DNA of 12,862 nt from Glomus cerebriforme (taxonomy: Eukaryota; Glomeromycota; Glomeromycetes; Glomerales; Glomeraceae). The translations under genes were made by a program, and so were the position numbers. The stretch lies in NCBI GenBank assembly GCA_003550305.1, contig QKYT01000151.1:113640-126501 (forward strand). Direction: 5' to 3'. A model generated the notes under the pieces. It had not been told where the DNA came from and did no database searches. It saw nothing but the letters and a program-made list of their open reading frames with translations. Position 1 is the stretch's first letter; the number at the start of each line of letters is the position of its first letter. This document shows positions 1-9,105 of the stretch, in pieces.

Positions 1-365
1 ATATATATATATATATATATTGATTTATATAAATAATAGTGTGAGAAAAGTTTATTTAAAAGTTTATAAATGAATATGTGATGTATAGCATCAAAAAATG
101 GAATGATGTGTTATTTATTTATTATATGATGATGAGGGTTGTATATACGAGAGAAAATAGTTAAGTGTATAAAATAAAATATGAGTAAAAATCAATATTA
201 GTTAAAACCGGTTTTTAGTATCAAAATGGTTAAACATTATGTCAGAACCATAGAAAGGATGAACCACAAACATAAATCAAAAAAAAAAAAAACTTGTTCT
301 TACCATAAAATATATAATAACGCGAAAAAAATATGAGACGAAACAAAAAAGAAAATAATTTATAA

Positions 366-422
366 GATCCAGAGAGTTCGTCAGACTCAAAGAAGACCTT
401 TGATTTTGATTTCCGTGATTAA
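366..422 (+). CDS. Possible terminal exon fragment (unrecognised)
   Basis: This short frame reads DPESSSDSKKTFDFDFRD and then TAA. It is an acidic, Ser-rich tail of the kind that often ends eukaryotic proteins. An in-frame TAA lies immediately upstream, so if it is coding it must be the 3' part of a spliced exon. AG dinucleotides at 365-366 and 371-372 could serve as acceptors, but no convincing pyrimidine tract precedes them. The opposite strand is also open here and reads Ser/Lys-rich, so even the strand is uncertain. I do not recognise the product. Confidence 0.12.
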   Translation, partial: DPESSSDSKKTFDFDFRD

Positions 423-668
423 AAAAAAAATGTAATAACGTTAAAATAAAAATTAGTTGTTTAAGTAACTTCGTTATTTGAAATGGGGAAGAAATGAGGA
501 AGGAGGAGACGAAGCTTTTTATAAAAGTTACAAATAAGAGAAGAGAGAAGGTCTATTGCGTTGAAAAATTAATTTTCGTTTAATATTAGTCGATTGGAAA
601 AGAGAAAAATATTTTTTTTTTGTTGTATGATGTGTATGTATATATATAACAGAAAAAAAAAGAGAAGA

Positions 669-725
669 ATGATCACGGCGTTGAAGGAAATTTTCAAACC
701 GACCAGAAATCTCGAGTTTTTATAA
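669..725 (+). CDS. Short ORF of unknown meaning (18 aa)
   Basis: An ATG opens a short frame reading MITALKEIFKPTRNLEFL and then TAA. Codon use is mixed (ACG, GCG, CCG, CTC), which stands out in such AT-rich DNA, and five CpGs fall in about 60 bp. It could be an exon scrap, a uORF or chance. A neighbouring frame at 494-583 starts MRKEETKLFIKV and has similar character. No splice sites convincingly connect them. Confidence 0.12.
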   Translation: MITALKEIFKPTRNLEFL

Positions 726-768
726 TCGAGGCAAAATAATGAGGAGTAAATATAACTAGTTGAGCTAT

Positions 769-791
769 AAAATAAAATAATAATAATAATA

Positions 792-853
<62 letters not shown>
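769..853. repeat. (TAA)n followed by a 60-nt poly(A) run
   Basis: A TAA microsatellite (about 769-793) runs directly into 60 consecutive A (794-853). This is the longest homopolymer in the window. It could be microsatellite expansion, or the tail of an old retroposed copy inserted in plus orientation. The similar GAGGA-TAA strings on both sides (739 and 854) are too short to be called target-site duplications. Confidence 0.85.
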
Positions 854-858
<5 letters not shown>

Positions 859-945
859 ATAATCTACCAGAACAGGCAACAAAGGCGATGGAATATAAAT
901 TATTTGGTTCAATCCAATTTAAGTAAAGTAAAAAAAAATCCACAT

Positions 946-976
946 AAAAAAAAAAATTTTTTTTTTTTTTTTTTTT
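946..976. repeat. A11-T20 homopolymer junction
   Basis: Eleven A (946-956) are followed directly by twenty T (957-976), making a self-complementary A/T block. It is one of many long runs in the left half; others are at 1555-1570 (A16), 2869-2885 (T17), 5338-5355 (T18), 5642-5657 (A16), 5683-5698 (T16), 6535-6551 (T17), 6856-6869 (T14) and 7023-7039 (T17). Confidence 0.9.
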
Positions 977-1837
977 CTATTGTTGGTTATTTAAAATATA
1001 ATAGTAAGAAAAAATTTCTGGAAAAACTTTATTTAAAAAAAAAACAGACACAAGACTGTATAAAAAAATAAACAGTACGTAAATCTTACTGTATAAAAAA
1101 AACATATTCACCAGCGCATTTTCCGGAAAAGTAGATCTTTCGAAAAATAATAATAATAATAATATATATCGTTTTTTGTTTAGTATAAAAAATTTTGGAA
1201 CCAATTAACATTGTGTAACAGACATTTTTCAATATGAACGAAAGAAACCAACTAACTAATGCTAATGAATAAGATGAATAAGAGATTAATTGATCTTTTA
1301 AAAAGGTATTATTACATGATATAATAATAATCGAAAATTCGAAAATTCGGGTAGAAGCCGAATGTATTATAATTATTATAATGTAATTAATTGTACATTA
1401 TCTGAGTATATCAAAAAAAAAAAAATGAGCCACTCTGAACTTGAAATGTTTGAAATGCATAAAATGCGTAGTAAAAAATTAGAAAATAAACCAACTTAAA
1501 ATGACTGAATGATCGAATGACGAGCGCTTAACTAATTCTTGTAATAATTCTTGTAAAAAAAAAAAAAAAATTTAAAAAAGAAAAAATTTCGCCAAGTAAA
1601 ATCGTTTCAACTGCGGAAAATAACATAAACAACACAATAGAATAAACCACTTGTCTCTTTACAAATTTGGATTTGATTTACAAAATTCATATCAAGTTTT
1701 AAAACCCGTTTAAATTTTTAAAAAAGGTTAACTAAAAATATACGTATGGAAGTAATAAAAAATAAATAGGGGGATGTGATGATAAACATAATAAATAGTA
1801 AATTAAATTCCGTCATTATAACTCAACTTGTGTGGTG

Positions 1838-1862
1838 CACATGTTCAAGAAGAGTACATGTG
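1838..1862. repeat. Small inverted repeat, 7-bp arms
   Basis: CACATGT (1838-1844) and ACATGTG (1856-1862) are perfect reverse complements with an 11-nt loop. It lies in a slightly GC-richer patch about 200 bp before the hairpin at 2061. Function is unknown. Confidence 0.6.
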
Positions 1863-2060
1863 AGGGGATATTATATAATAGAGTGATATGTAACATTCCG
1901 ATAAAGGTAATTTTGTGCGTGATGTAAAATGATGAATGATTTCGAATAAGAAAATATTTTCATTTACCTAATTAATCAATTTGGAACATGTTTTATTCTC
2001 ACCACCAAAAAATTTTCTTGGGGAAGATAAAAAAAAAATTGATAATATTGGGCGAATTCA

Positions 2061-2094
2061 TGCGTGGTCTGCAAGGACATGCATAGACTACACA
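2061..2094. repeat. Imperfect 10-bp stem-loop, GC-richer patch
   Basis: TGCGTGGTCT (2061-2070) pairs with AGACTACACA (2085-2094) at nine of ten positions, counting one G-U wobble and one C-A mismatch. Inside it, GCA (2071-2073) can pair with TGC (2080-2082). It is less AT-rich than most sequence nearby. It has no features of a tRNA or a recognised RNA family, so an unstructured or unused hairpin is just as possible. Confidence 0.45.
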
Positions 2095-2613
2095 GGTTTA
2101 CTGATAAATCACATTAATGGAAATATTATTATTCGTCTATTCTAATCGTTATTGTTTTCAAATGATCAAATCATAAGTCTCAAATTAGTTTATTAAGCAG
2201 TGAAACAAACATATTTGACATTTAATCTCATGATTGGTTAATTAATTTTCGTCATTAACTGACGATCCATTAGTATTAAAATAGTATTAAAAAAAAAATT
2301 GTATAATGTTTCGTTTGATATTCGTTAAAATGATTCTCTTTTATGTTATGTGTTAATTAATCTAATTAAACTGTTGATATTCGATTGGAATTTTTTCATT
2401 TTCAAGAAATAAAATCCGATCCTCATTATTTATAAATATGATACGGTAATAAAATATTATTATTTAATTGTATATAATTTAATTGTATTTAATTGGTGAT
2501 AAATTCCAAATTTAGCACTTTTAATCCATTGTCAATATATCACAATTATTTAAATTTAATAATATTTATTATGAATTCTATTTTCGGATTCCAAGAATAT
2601 ATTATAATATATG

Positions 2614-2624
2614 TATACTGTATA
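2614..2624. repeat. TATACTGTATA palindromic motif, one of a recurrent set
   Basis: The core ACAGTAT or its complement ATACTGT, mostly within TATACAGTATA-like near-palindromes, recurs at 2614-2624, 2687-2694 (shorter), 3427-3437, 5756-5767, 7050-7060, 7423-7432, 7440-7449 and 7617-7629. None was seen to the right of 7.63 kb. The pattern looks like a genome-wide sequence preference or a dispersed site, but I know of no function. Confidence 0.5.
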
Positions 2625-2900
2625 TATGTATATATATTTCTAACAATGAATAAATCATTATCGAAAAACAATTAATTGATTCTACGTACAGTATCAGTAT
2701 ATTTTCTTTCATATTTAAACATCAATAACATCAATATGGTCTTTTTATTTTTAACTCGGCGAAAGGAAAAAGTGACAAATATTATATATAAGCCTTATTA
2801 AAAACCATGTATTATTATGTATTACTGGGCTTTAAAATTATGGCTTGTTATTAATAATAAACAATAAGTTTTTTTTTTTTTTTTTGTGTGGCTGTTTTTT

Positions 2901-4640
2901 TTTATAAACATGAAAATTCACTCCCCAAATATAGTATTTAAAGTAACAACAAAAAAATTTTTTTTTTAGAGTTGGCCGTACTACCTACACTAAAAATTTT
3001 CTTATTAATGTTACAAATTACGATTTCTTAATGAAAATTATTAGTACGAAAAAAAAAAAACTTGATTTTTCATATTTTTTTATTTATCCATTTATATAAT
3101 AAATATTTCTTAATATAGGAATGAAAAAAAAAACAAAAATTCCGTGAGAATACGAAGAATACGATGATTCGGAATGGGCCGGTATTAACTTTTTCATTAT
3201 CATCCGATTCCTCCGATTTGAATTTTTTAAACCATTTTTTTTTCTTTCCTTTAAAAAAAAAAAAACAAGAAAACTTGATGAAAAACTTGAATTCAAAGAA
3301 TGATGATGATTTATTAGTATAAATACACCGAATATTCCGAATATTTGAACGAGAGAGAGTTGAATCTACCATGCTTTTTTATTTTTTAATTAATAAATAT
3401 GATTTATTTAATTATTATTAGATAACATACAGTATATACACTTTAATACTTTATAACAATTTGTTTATGTTGTTAATAACAATGGATAAGCTAACTTTAC
3501 TCAGTATTTTTTTTTACCTCAAATAATTGGATATAATAGAAAATCATAATTAATTATTCCCAAAAAATTCAAATTAAAAAAAAGTTTTGATTCGTTTTTC
3601 TAAAATTCTTTTCTTCGAATTATTTCTTGTAAATCATAACAATACAAATTTTTCGTTTTCTTAACTCGTGCATTAAACACAAAAAAGGAAACGGTAAATC
3701 TGTTTTAACCTTTTTTTTTTTTTTATGTGTGTACGTAACCAAACGAAAAAAAAATTTTTTGTTTATCAAAACATCTGATGTATCACATATTAATTAATTA
3801 ATAATATTTTTCTTTGTAAAAAAAAAAATTTCAGATTTACAAGGGTATTGTTTTTTTTTTTTAGACTTTTATTTCTTGAAACATTTGAAACATTTATCGT
3901 TAATTTGTTTTCATTCATTAATTTTTTATTCTTTTTTTTTTACTCAAAAATGATTCGTTTTCATCAATGATTCGTATTATATTGTATTATTTTGTTTTTT
4001 TTTTCTTCATTTTGTATTGTTTTTGTATTGTTTTTTTTACCAACTTTTGTTGACGTTTCATTTTGATTAATCAAGGGGGGTGAGGGGAAAAAAAAGAAAA
4101 TTGCGAGAACAGATTTGTCACCGAGTCAAGGTTTTACAAATAACAAATAAAGTAACTTACCTTTCTTTTGCGATTGAAATTAAAAAAAAGAAAACTTACC
4201 TCGTGTTTTAAAAAAAAATCCCCTCGTGCATGACCATTAAAATTTAAAGTTATTTTATTTGTAAAAAAAACAAATTTAAGCTCAAAGAACAATTTGAAAA
4301 AAAACGTGTTTGCAGTTTATTAACGGATTTTCCCCGATTTTTTATTTACAAATTTGTTGGTTTATGAAAAAAGATAATATTTTTGGTATAAAACAACGAG
4401 AAAAAAAAAATACGGTAATTTTTCCGATTGATTAGATTGATAAAATAGTAACCGTACATTTTTTATAATATATTATAATAAAAAAAATAAAAACTCGTGA
4501 AAAATGAAATATGGAAATTTTAATCGTGTCTTCAATTTATAATTTAATGACTTTTGGTTGACAAATTGGGAAATTACGCTAATGTGATTAATCAAACTAT
4601 GGATTAGCATGAATGGTTGATAAATTTGGAGGTAATTAAA
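2901..4640. other. Non-coding AT-rich DNA with possible minus-strand splice signals
   Basis: No complete gene is supported. An islet at 3134-3295 is GC-richer and reads protein-like on both strands: minus strand FKSEESDDNEKVNTGPFR, plus strand EYEEYDDSEWAGINFF. The strand therefore cannot be chosen, and flanking A/T runs give Phe/Lys strings. On the minus strand, GGTAAGT donor matches occur at 4199 and 4160. Otherwise the DNA is homopolymer-rich filler, with an ATACAGTATAT motif at 3427-3437. Confidence 0.45.
4155..4200 (-). promoter_or_regulatory. Two closely spaced splice-donor matches on the minus strand
   Basis: Read on the minus strand, GAG|GTAAGT (intron starting at 4199) and AAG|GTAAGT (intron starting at 4160) are both full matches to a strong 5' splice donor, 39 bp apart. 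Two such matches so close together in AT-rich DNA suggest alternative donors of a 5' exon of a minus-strand transcript. No coding exon or clear acceptor could be tied to them, so this may be chance. Confidence 0.2.
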
Positions 4641-4900
4641 GTTTTTTTTTGAACCCTGAGAAAAAAAAAATTTATGTTTCTAGGCTGATTCCTGAACAAG
4701 AAATTTTGTTATATATATGTATATATTATTATTATTATTTATTGTCTGTGTGTCTTCTTATGTTTCTTCGCTTGTACATAAAATTTTACGATAAGATGAA
4801 TATGAAAAAGGTTAAAAAAAGCCAAAAAAAGTCAAAAATAATCAAACAGGATTTAACAACAACGTGATATTTCGACAATTGTTTCGCTTATGGTGTGATT

Positions 4901-5167
4901 ATGCATATTACTCGGTACGAACTCAGGGAAAGAAGAAAGTTAACTTTAAATCCAGGTAATTTGTACGATGATACAACTATAACCTGCAAGTCGGTGTTGG
5001 TTATTGCATATTACGGGGCTCATTTTTCGCTTTATTATCTATTCGGAAGTTTTCCGAATGTTATCCGATGTAAATCGTTAATTCAACTCATTATTTCCGG
5101 AGTAATGTCAAATGACTATAATATAATTTCTCCTTTATATTATACATTATATTTTTTTTTTTCGTAA
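4901..5167 (+). CDS. Hypothetical small protein (88 aa), doubtful
   Basis: From ATG at 4901 the frame runs 88 codons to TAA. It begins MHITRYELRERRKLTLNPG, basic and polar, then has hydrophobic stretches (SVLVIAYYGAHFSLYYLFG, SLIQLIISGVM) and ends in Phe/Tyr-rich AT translation. Codon use is more mixed than in any other frame of the left half (CGG, TCG, GGG, CCG, TCC), and local GC is higher. There is no signal peptide at the start and no recognised domain. A good donor-like CAG|GTAATT lies inside at about 4953, so part of this could be untranslated exon plus intron. A perfect hairpin, ATTCGGAA/TTCCGAAT, sits inside the frame at 5041-5059. I do not recognise the protein, and it may be a chance frame. 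Confidence 0.18.
   Translation: MHITRYELRERRKLTLNPGNLYDDTTITCKSVLVIAYYGAHFSLYYLFGSFPNVIRCKSLIQLIISGVMSNDYNIISPLYYTLYFFFS
5041..5059. repeat. Perfect hairpin, 8-bp arms and 3-nt loop
   Basis: ATTCGGAA (5041-5048) and TTCCGAAT (5052-5059) are exact reverse complements around GTT. It contains two CpGs in an AT-rich setting. The short loop and perfect arms could form a DNA cruciform or RNA hairpin, or serve as a dimeric binding site. Confidence 0.7.
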
Positions 5168-6340
5168 AAGAACCCAAATTTAATCATAAAATGTTTTAAT
5201 GACCCTTCTTTTAATTTATGAGAACAATTTATTTAATTATATTTATTTAAAAAGAGAGAGGAAAACAATTCATTTTTCTTGTTTTAATAAATAGAAACAA
5301 AGAAACTTCTTTAAAAAAACTAGTTCAATTATTCTCCTTTTTTTTTTTTTTTTTTAATTAATCCCTCTTTCGTAACGTAAAAAAATATCAACTTGTTTTT
5401 TTTTCTACTGTAAAAAAAAGGGTTATTTGGTTTATTTGGTCATGAGAATAATGATTGATTTACGCCTTTTTTTTTTTCTCATCTTTTGAAGTTAGGATTT
5501 ACAAAAACTTTTTGCATATCATTTCCATTTTATAAAAAAAAACTAATCTATTTTTTTTTTCTTTTTGAATAATGGGATTCAATATGAATGAGCTTGGAAA
5601 AAATAAAGAAAAAAATATTTTTTGTTTTTTGTTTTTTTTTTAAAAAAAAAAAAAAAAGAAAAAATAACGAAATAATTAAAAATTTTTTTTTTTTTTTTAA
5701 TTTATGAAATAAATAAATAAATAAATTATAAATGATTTTATACTATAGTGTAAAGTATACAGTATATTCGTTCGAAATAAGGTTTTTTTTTATTCCTAAA
5801 CATATAATGATATAAAATATATATTGTATAATGTATAAGAATAGTTTCTTTGTTTATAATCGAGTTTAAAATGGTACAAGTATGTATACTTACTGAAAAA
5901 AATGAAAAAAACGGTTTTTGTATTTTTCGTGTAATTATTAATTTCTTTCTCCCAAGAATGGTTCTCAAACTTAAAAATCTTATATTGGTAATTAACAAAC
6001 ATGTTTTATTTAGAAAACACGTGTATAATATGAATTCACAAGTAAAATTCACAATTATGAATTAAGTAATAAAGAAACCGCCGTTTAAATTACCTAAATT
6101 ATCTTAAATTTTAATCCAACTACCTGGTAGTTTTCTTGTCAATAACGTTATGTCCAACTTACACTTTTGGTTGAATACATGTATAAATTGATTGGTTACT
6201 TGGATTAAAAAAAAATAACGTGTTAATTTATCCGTTCAACTCACATAACTCGTGTTTTGAATGAAAAAAGGTTTAGCAAGGAAAAAGAAACGCGAAAAAA
6301 AAAACATTTTTTCTTTTTTTAAAATTTTTTTTTCAACGAA

Positions 6341-6370
6341 CCTATCAAAATCTATCAAAATCTATCAAAT
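6341..6370. repeat. Three tandem copies of a 10-bp unit
   Basis: The unit TCTATCAAAA occurs three times with exact 10-bp period (first copy starts with C, last ends with T). It is a small minisatellite-like tract with no evident function. Confidence 0.85.
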
Positions 6371-6906
6371 AATTTTTAAAAATTACAAAAATATTTACCC
6401 CTCAATTTTAATTCTCCATTTTTCGTAAAAGTTACTTATTACATTAATTAAGGTCATTAATAACATTGGTTCATTATTTCAATTATTTCAATTATGTTTA
6501 AAAATAAATAAAACTAATTTAAGAAAAAATAAAATTTTTTTTTTTTTTTTTATAAAAATAAAATTCAAACAATAAATAATTACAAATCTTTTTTTTTGTT
6601 GACTATTTAACTATTAGGACAATAAATTTGACCAATTATGTTAATTTCGACATCATATTTCAGCTGAATTTTAACCAACTTAATTCGTTACAATACTAAC
6701 AATCAAACCACCCAAATATTTACTTTTTTTTTTTTAGAGTAATCGCTTAACTTTAAATAGATTGGACTGAATATTTAGATGATTTAATTAAGTATTAAAT
6801 AATAATTATGATATAATTATGATATTTACAGTAATTTCCCAACTCTTAAAAATAATTTTTTTTTTTTTTCCAAAAAAAAAACTAAATTTATTCTTTAATT
6901 TATTTG

Positions 6907-6967
6907 ATGGGATCGATAATAATTAATTAATCATTTTTATGATAACAATAAATAATTATGATCCCAT
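6907..6967. repeat. Inverted repeat with ATGGGATC/GATCCCAT ends
   Basis: ATGGGATC (6907-6914) is the exact reverse complement of GATCCCAT (6960-6967). Complementarity continues imperfectly inward for about ten more bases, with one extra G in the left arm. The spacer is AT-rich. It could be the remnant of a very small inverted-repeat element, but no target-site duplication is visible. Confidence 0.6.
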
Positions 6968-7000
6968 TTGATTTAATTGTTTATTTAGATTTTGCATAAA

Positions 7001-7020
7001 AATAATTATCGATAATTATT
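7001..7020. repeat. Perfect 20-bp palindrome
   Basis: AATAATTATCGATAATTATT reads identically on both strands, with CG near its centre, and is followed almost at once by T17 (7023-7039). Together with the inverted repeat at 6907-6967 it forms a cluster of symmetric sequences within about 115 bp. Confidence 0.9.
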
Positions 7021-7276
7021 CATTTTTTTTTTTTTTTTTGTTTCGCAACATACTGTATATCCATCATTATTTTGCTGATGGAATTTATAATTGTTTTTTT
7101 TTTCAAAGAAAAAAAAAATATTTTTTCTCAATAAGTCATTTAAATAAAGTTCAATCAACCTACTTTTTTAGTGAGCAAGACAATTGAAAAGTTATTATTA
7201 CGAAATGATTAATTATCAGTTTCTTTATTGTTAATGTACGTTCAACTGTTGTCGGTCATGTTTTTTCCCGAAAGGA

Positions 7277-7320
7277 CATTATTTGCCCGAAATTTTCGGC
7301 CTACATTAATGTAAATAATG
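7277..7320. repeat. Nested inverted repeat at the CpG boundary
   Basis: Outer arms CATTATTT (7277-7284) and AAATAATG (7313-7320) enclose two further palindromes: CCGAAA-T-TTTCGG (7287-7299) and ACATTAATGT (7303-7312). The last CpG before a stretch of nearly 1.4 kb without any lies in it, at 7297-7298. It may be a mobile-element scar or simply a compact hairpin cluster. Confidence 0.65.
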
Positions 7321-7330
7321 CTGGCCTAAA

Positions 7331-8936
7331 TTATTTTTGTCAGTTTTTTCTAAAAATTTAAAAAATATTATTATTTTAACTTAATTTATTTTGCCAAAAA
7401 AAAATTTTTATAATTTATGTACATACAGTATACTATATATATACTGTATATATTCTCACACTTCTTAAATTAAAAAAATCTATATGATATAACTATAGAA
7501 AAGGCTTCCTAATAATATTATTAATACAATAATTTAAATTATATATATAAAAGTATTTAGATAATTATAAAGATAAATAATTTAAATAATTATATATTTT
7601 ATATTACAAATCTAATATATACAGTATATTTATTATTTCTTTGAAAGTTTTGCAAGCAAATTTACCTATAATTTCTATAATTTTACTTTTTTAATTAAAT
7701 TTATTTTTTAAGTACATTTGAAATATTTTATTAAAAAATAATATTTTTACAATAAATTTTATAATATTATCCATGTAAAAATTAATGAAAAAATCTGATT
7801 AATTAAAAAAACAATTATTATAAATAGACAAGTTGAAAAAATTAAGATATTTTGCTATTTATTAATTCTAAAAATATAAAATTATCATCATTTAATACAT
7901 CTTAATAAAGTATATATAGTAAAATATCTTTAAATACTTAAAAATTATATATTAATATATTTTTTTTATATATTAATTCTTTAAATATAAAATTATTATT
8001 AATAAATATAAGTAATATAAAAATGTTTATTTGAAAACAATTTATTCTATTTTGTAAAAATATAGTTAAAAAATACTAGAATAGGATCCTAAATATTTAA
8101 TATACAACTTATAACTAATTTACATTAAAATTAATACTTTTTACTAAAATAGTTTTTATAATTTATTTACTAACTAGTAATTCAAATTGAATGAATTTTT
8201 TTTTATTTTGTAGAGCTTGATTAAATTTACAAATTAATAAACTGTTTTTTAAAATTAAAAGATTTTTAAGTAATAAGAAAACTGAAAACTTTAATAGTAA
8301 AGTCAACTTATGAATTATTTTATAGATATTTAGGATTTTACTAAAATTATAACTTAAGCACTTTTTTAAATACCATAAATTATATCTATAAAATTATTTT
8401 TAAAATAGGTACAAAATATGATTTTTTATATAAGAAAAAATAAAATATAAATTTAAATATTAAAAAATATAGTAAAAATTTTTGTTTATCAGAAAAATAC
8501 TAAAAAAGAATTTTTAAAAAAAATATACTTTTAAAAATTTTAATTAATTATTTTATTTTATACTTATTATATTTATTAATATATTATAAATTTACTAGTA
8601 GATATACATATTCTTTCATTATATGATATGTGATTTTAAATAAATTAAATTATTTTGTGATATGTGATTAATAATTATACTCTCACGCTTTTTTTTTTTT
8701 AATCATTCTTTTCAAATACTCTTATTACATTTTTTACCTTTATAATTAAACTATTTTGCAATTATACAAAATTTATTCTTAACTTTCTTTTTTTAATATT
8801 TTCTTTTCATTCTTTTTCACCATTTTTTAAAACCAGCCGATTTTTACTTTTTAACTATAAATTTTATCTTGAAATTCTAAAAGTAAGCAATAATTTTTGT
8901 ATAGAAAAATTCAATGTAAAATTAGTAGTGTAGAAT
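7331..8936. other. Extreme AT desert without CpG
   Basis: No gene or ORF of note. GC falls to roughly 5-12 percent in many 60-base lines and there is no CpG between 7299 and 8685. Unlike the left part, long homopolymers are rare until T tracts near 8690. A 10-bp inverted repeat ATACAGTATA/TATACTGTAT lies at 7423-7449, and a direct repeat GATATGTGATT occurs at 8625-8635 and 8659-8669. The composition suggests old, mutation-worn non-coding DNA. Confidence 0.7.
7423..7449. repeat. Inverted repeat built from two ACAGTAT-type motifs
   Basis: ATACAGTATA (7423-7432) and TATACTGTAT (7440-7449) are perfect reverse complements around a 7-nt spacer. Each arm is itself one of the recurrent motifs of the left half. 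A further copy lies at 7617-7629. Confidence 0.8.
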
Positions 8937-9105
8937 AGAGTTAGAATTAGAGTTAGATTAGGATTAGAGTTAATAGGATTAGGGTTAGGGTTAGGGTTAG
9001 GATTAGAGTTAGGATTAGGATTAGGATTAGGGAAGTGAAATAGGAAAAAAACCTATAAGCGAAGCAAGCAAAATAATAATTGTGTTAGGGTTAGGGTTAG
9101 GATTA
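8937..9105 (+). repeat. Interstitial telomere-like repeats (TTAGGG and variants)
   Basis: From about 8937 to 9032 the plus strand is a run of TTAGGG, TTAGGA, TTAGAG and TTAGAA hexamers with occasional slips, including three perfect TTAGGG at 8979-8996. A second short block has two perfect TTAGGG at 9085-9096 plus TTAGGATTA. TTAGGG is the usual fungal telomere repeat. The G-rich strand runs toward the transposase, so this is an internal, degenerate tract and not the end of a chromosome. It may mark an old chromosome end, a fusion, or telomerase-type filling of a break. Confidence 0.85.

Larger units (their letters stand above)
1..1250. other. Intergenic AT-rich DNA with short coding-like islets
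   Basis: No complete gene is supported. The stretch opens with an (AT)10 run and contains a 12-bp palindrome AAAACCGGTTTT (204-215). Between 360 and 730 the DNA is richer in G, C and CpG than its surroundings and holds three short plus-strand reading frames, at 366-422, 494-583 and 669-725. Long minus-strand frames across 569-1204 are poly-Phe translations of A runs and are not genes. I count about 25 CpGs by hand in this segment, roughly what composition predicts or more, unlike the right side of the window. Confidence 0.6.
1251..2900. other. Non-coding AT-rich DNA with small hairpins
   Basis: No gene is supported. A plus-strand frame at 2493-2675 is low-complexity AT translation. Structure worth noting is a nested AT palindrome at 1361-1399 (AATGTA/TACATT arms around a perfect 15-nt palindrome at 1367-1381), a CACATGT/ACATGTG hairpin at 1838-1862 and a GC-richer hairpin at 2061-2094. 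ACAGTAT-type motifs occur at 2614-2624 and 2687-2694. Confidence 0.55.
5168..7330. other. Homopolymer-rich intergenic DNA with inverted repeats
   Basis: No gene is supported. Overlapping frames on both strands at 5738-6065 are similar in length and quality, so neither can be preferred. The stretch holds many T and A runs of 10-18 nt, an (AAAT)n microsatellite at about 5706-5725, a 15-nt near-palindrome AACTACC-T-GGTAGTT at 6118-6132, a 10-bp tandem repeat at 6341-6370, an inverted repeat at 6907-6967 and a perfect 20-bp palindrome at 7001-7020. Confidence 0.6.

Noticed and set aside
739..866. Target-site duplication flanking the poly(A) run (GAGGAGTAA versus GAGGAATAA)
   Set aside because: The match is short, imperfect and of common composition, and the upstream copy is separated from the tail by unrelated sequence.
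905..914. GGTTCAATCC resembling a tRNA B box
   Set aside because: No A box lies at a suitable distance upstream and no acceptor stem or cloverleaf can be folded around it.
569..1204. Minus-strand proteins rich in Phe, Leu and Ile
   Set aside because: They are translations of long A runs and TAA repeats, overlap each other in different frames, and have no balanced amino-acid content.
2493..2675. 60-codon plus-strand ORF
   Set aside because: It is Ile/Tyr/Asn-rich translation of AT repeats (TATATATGTATATAT) with no recognisable feature.
5738..6065. Overlapping frames on both strands of about 70-100 codons
   Set aside because: Frames on both strands are equally open and AT-driven, with no splice, start or domain evidence to prefer one.
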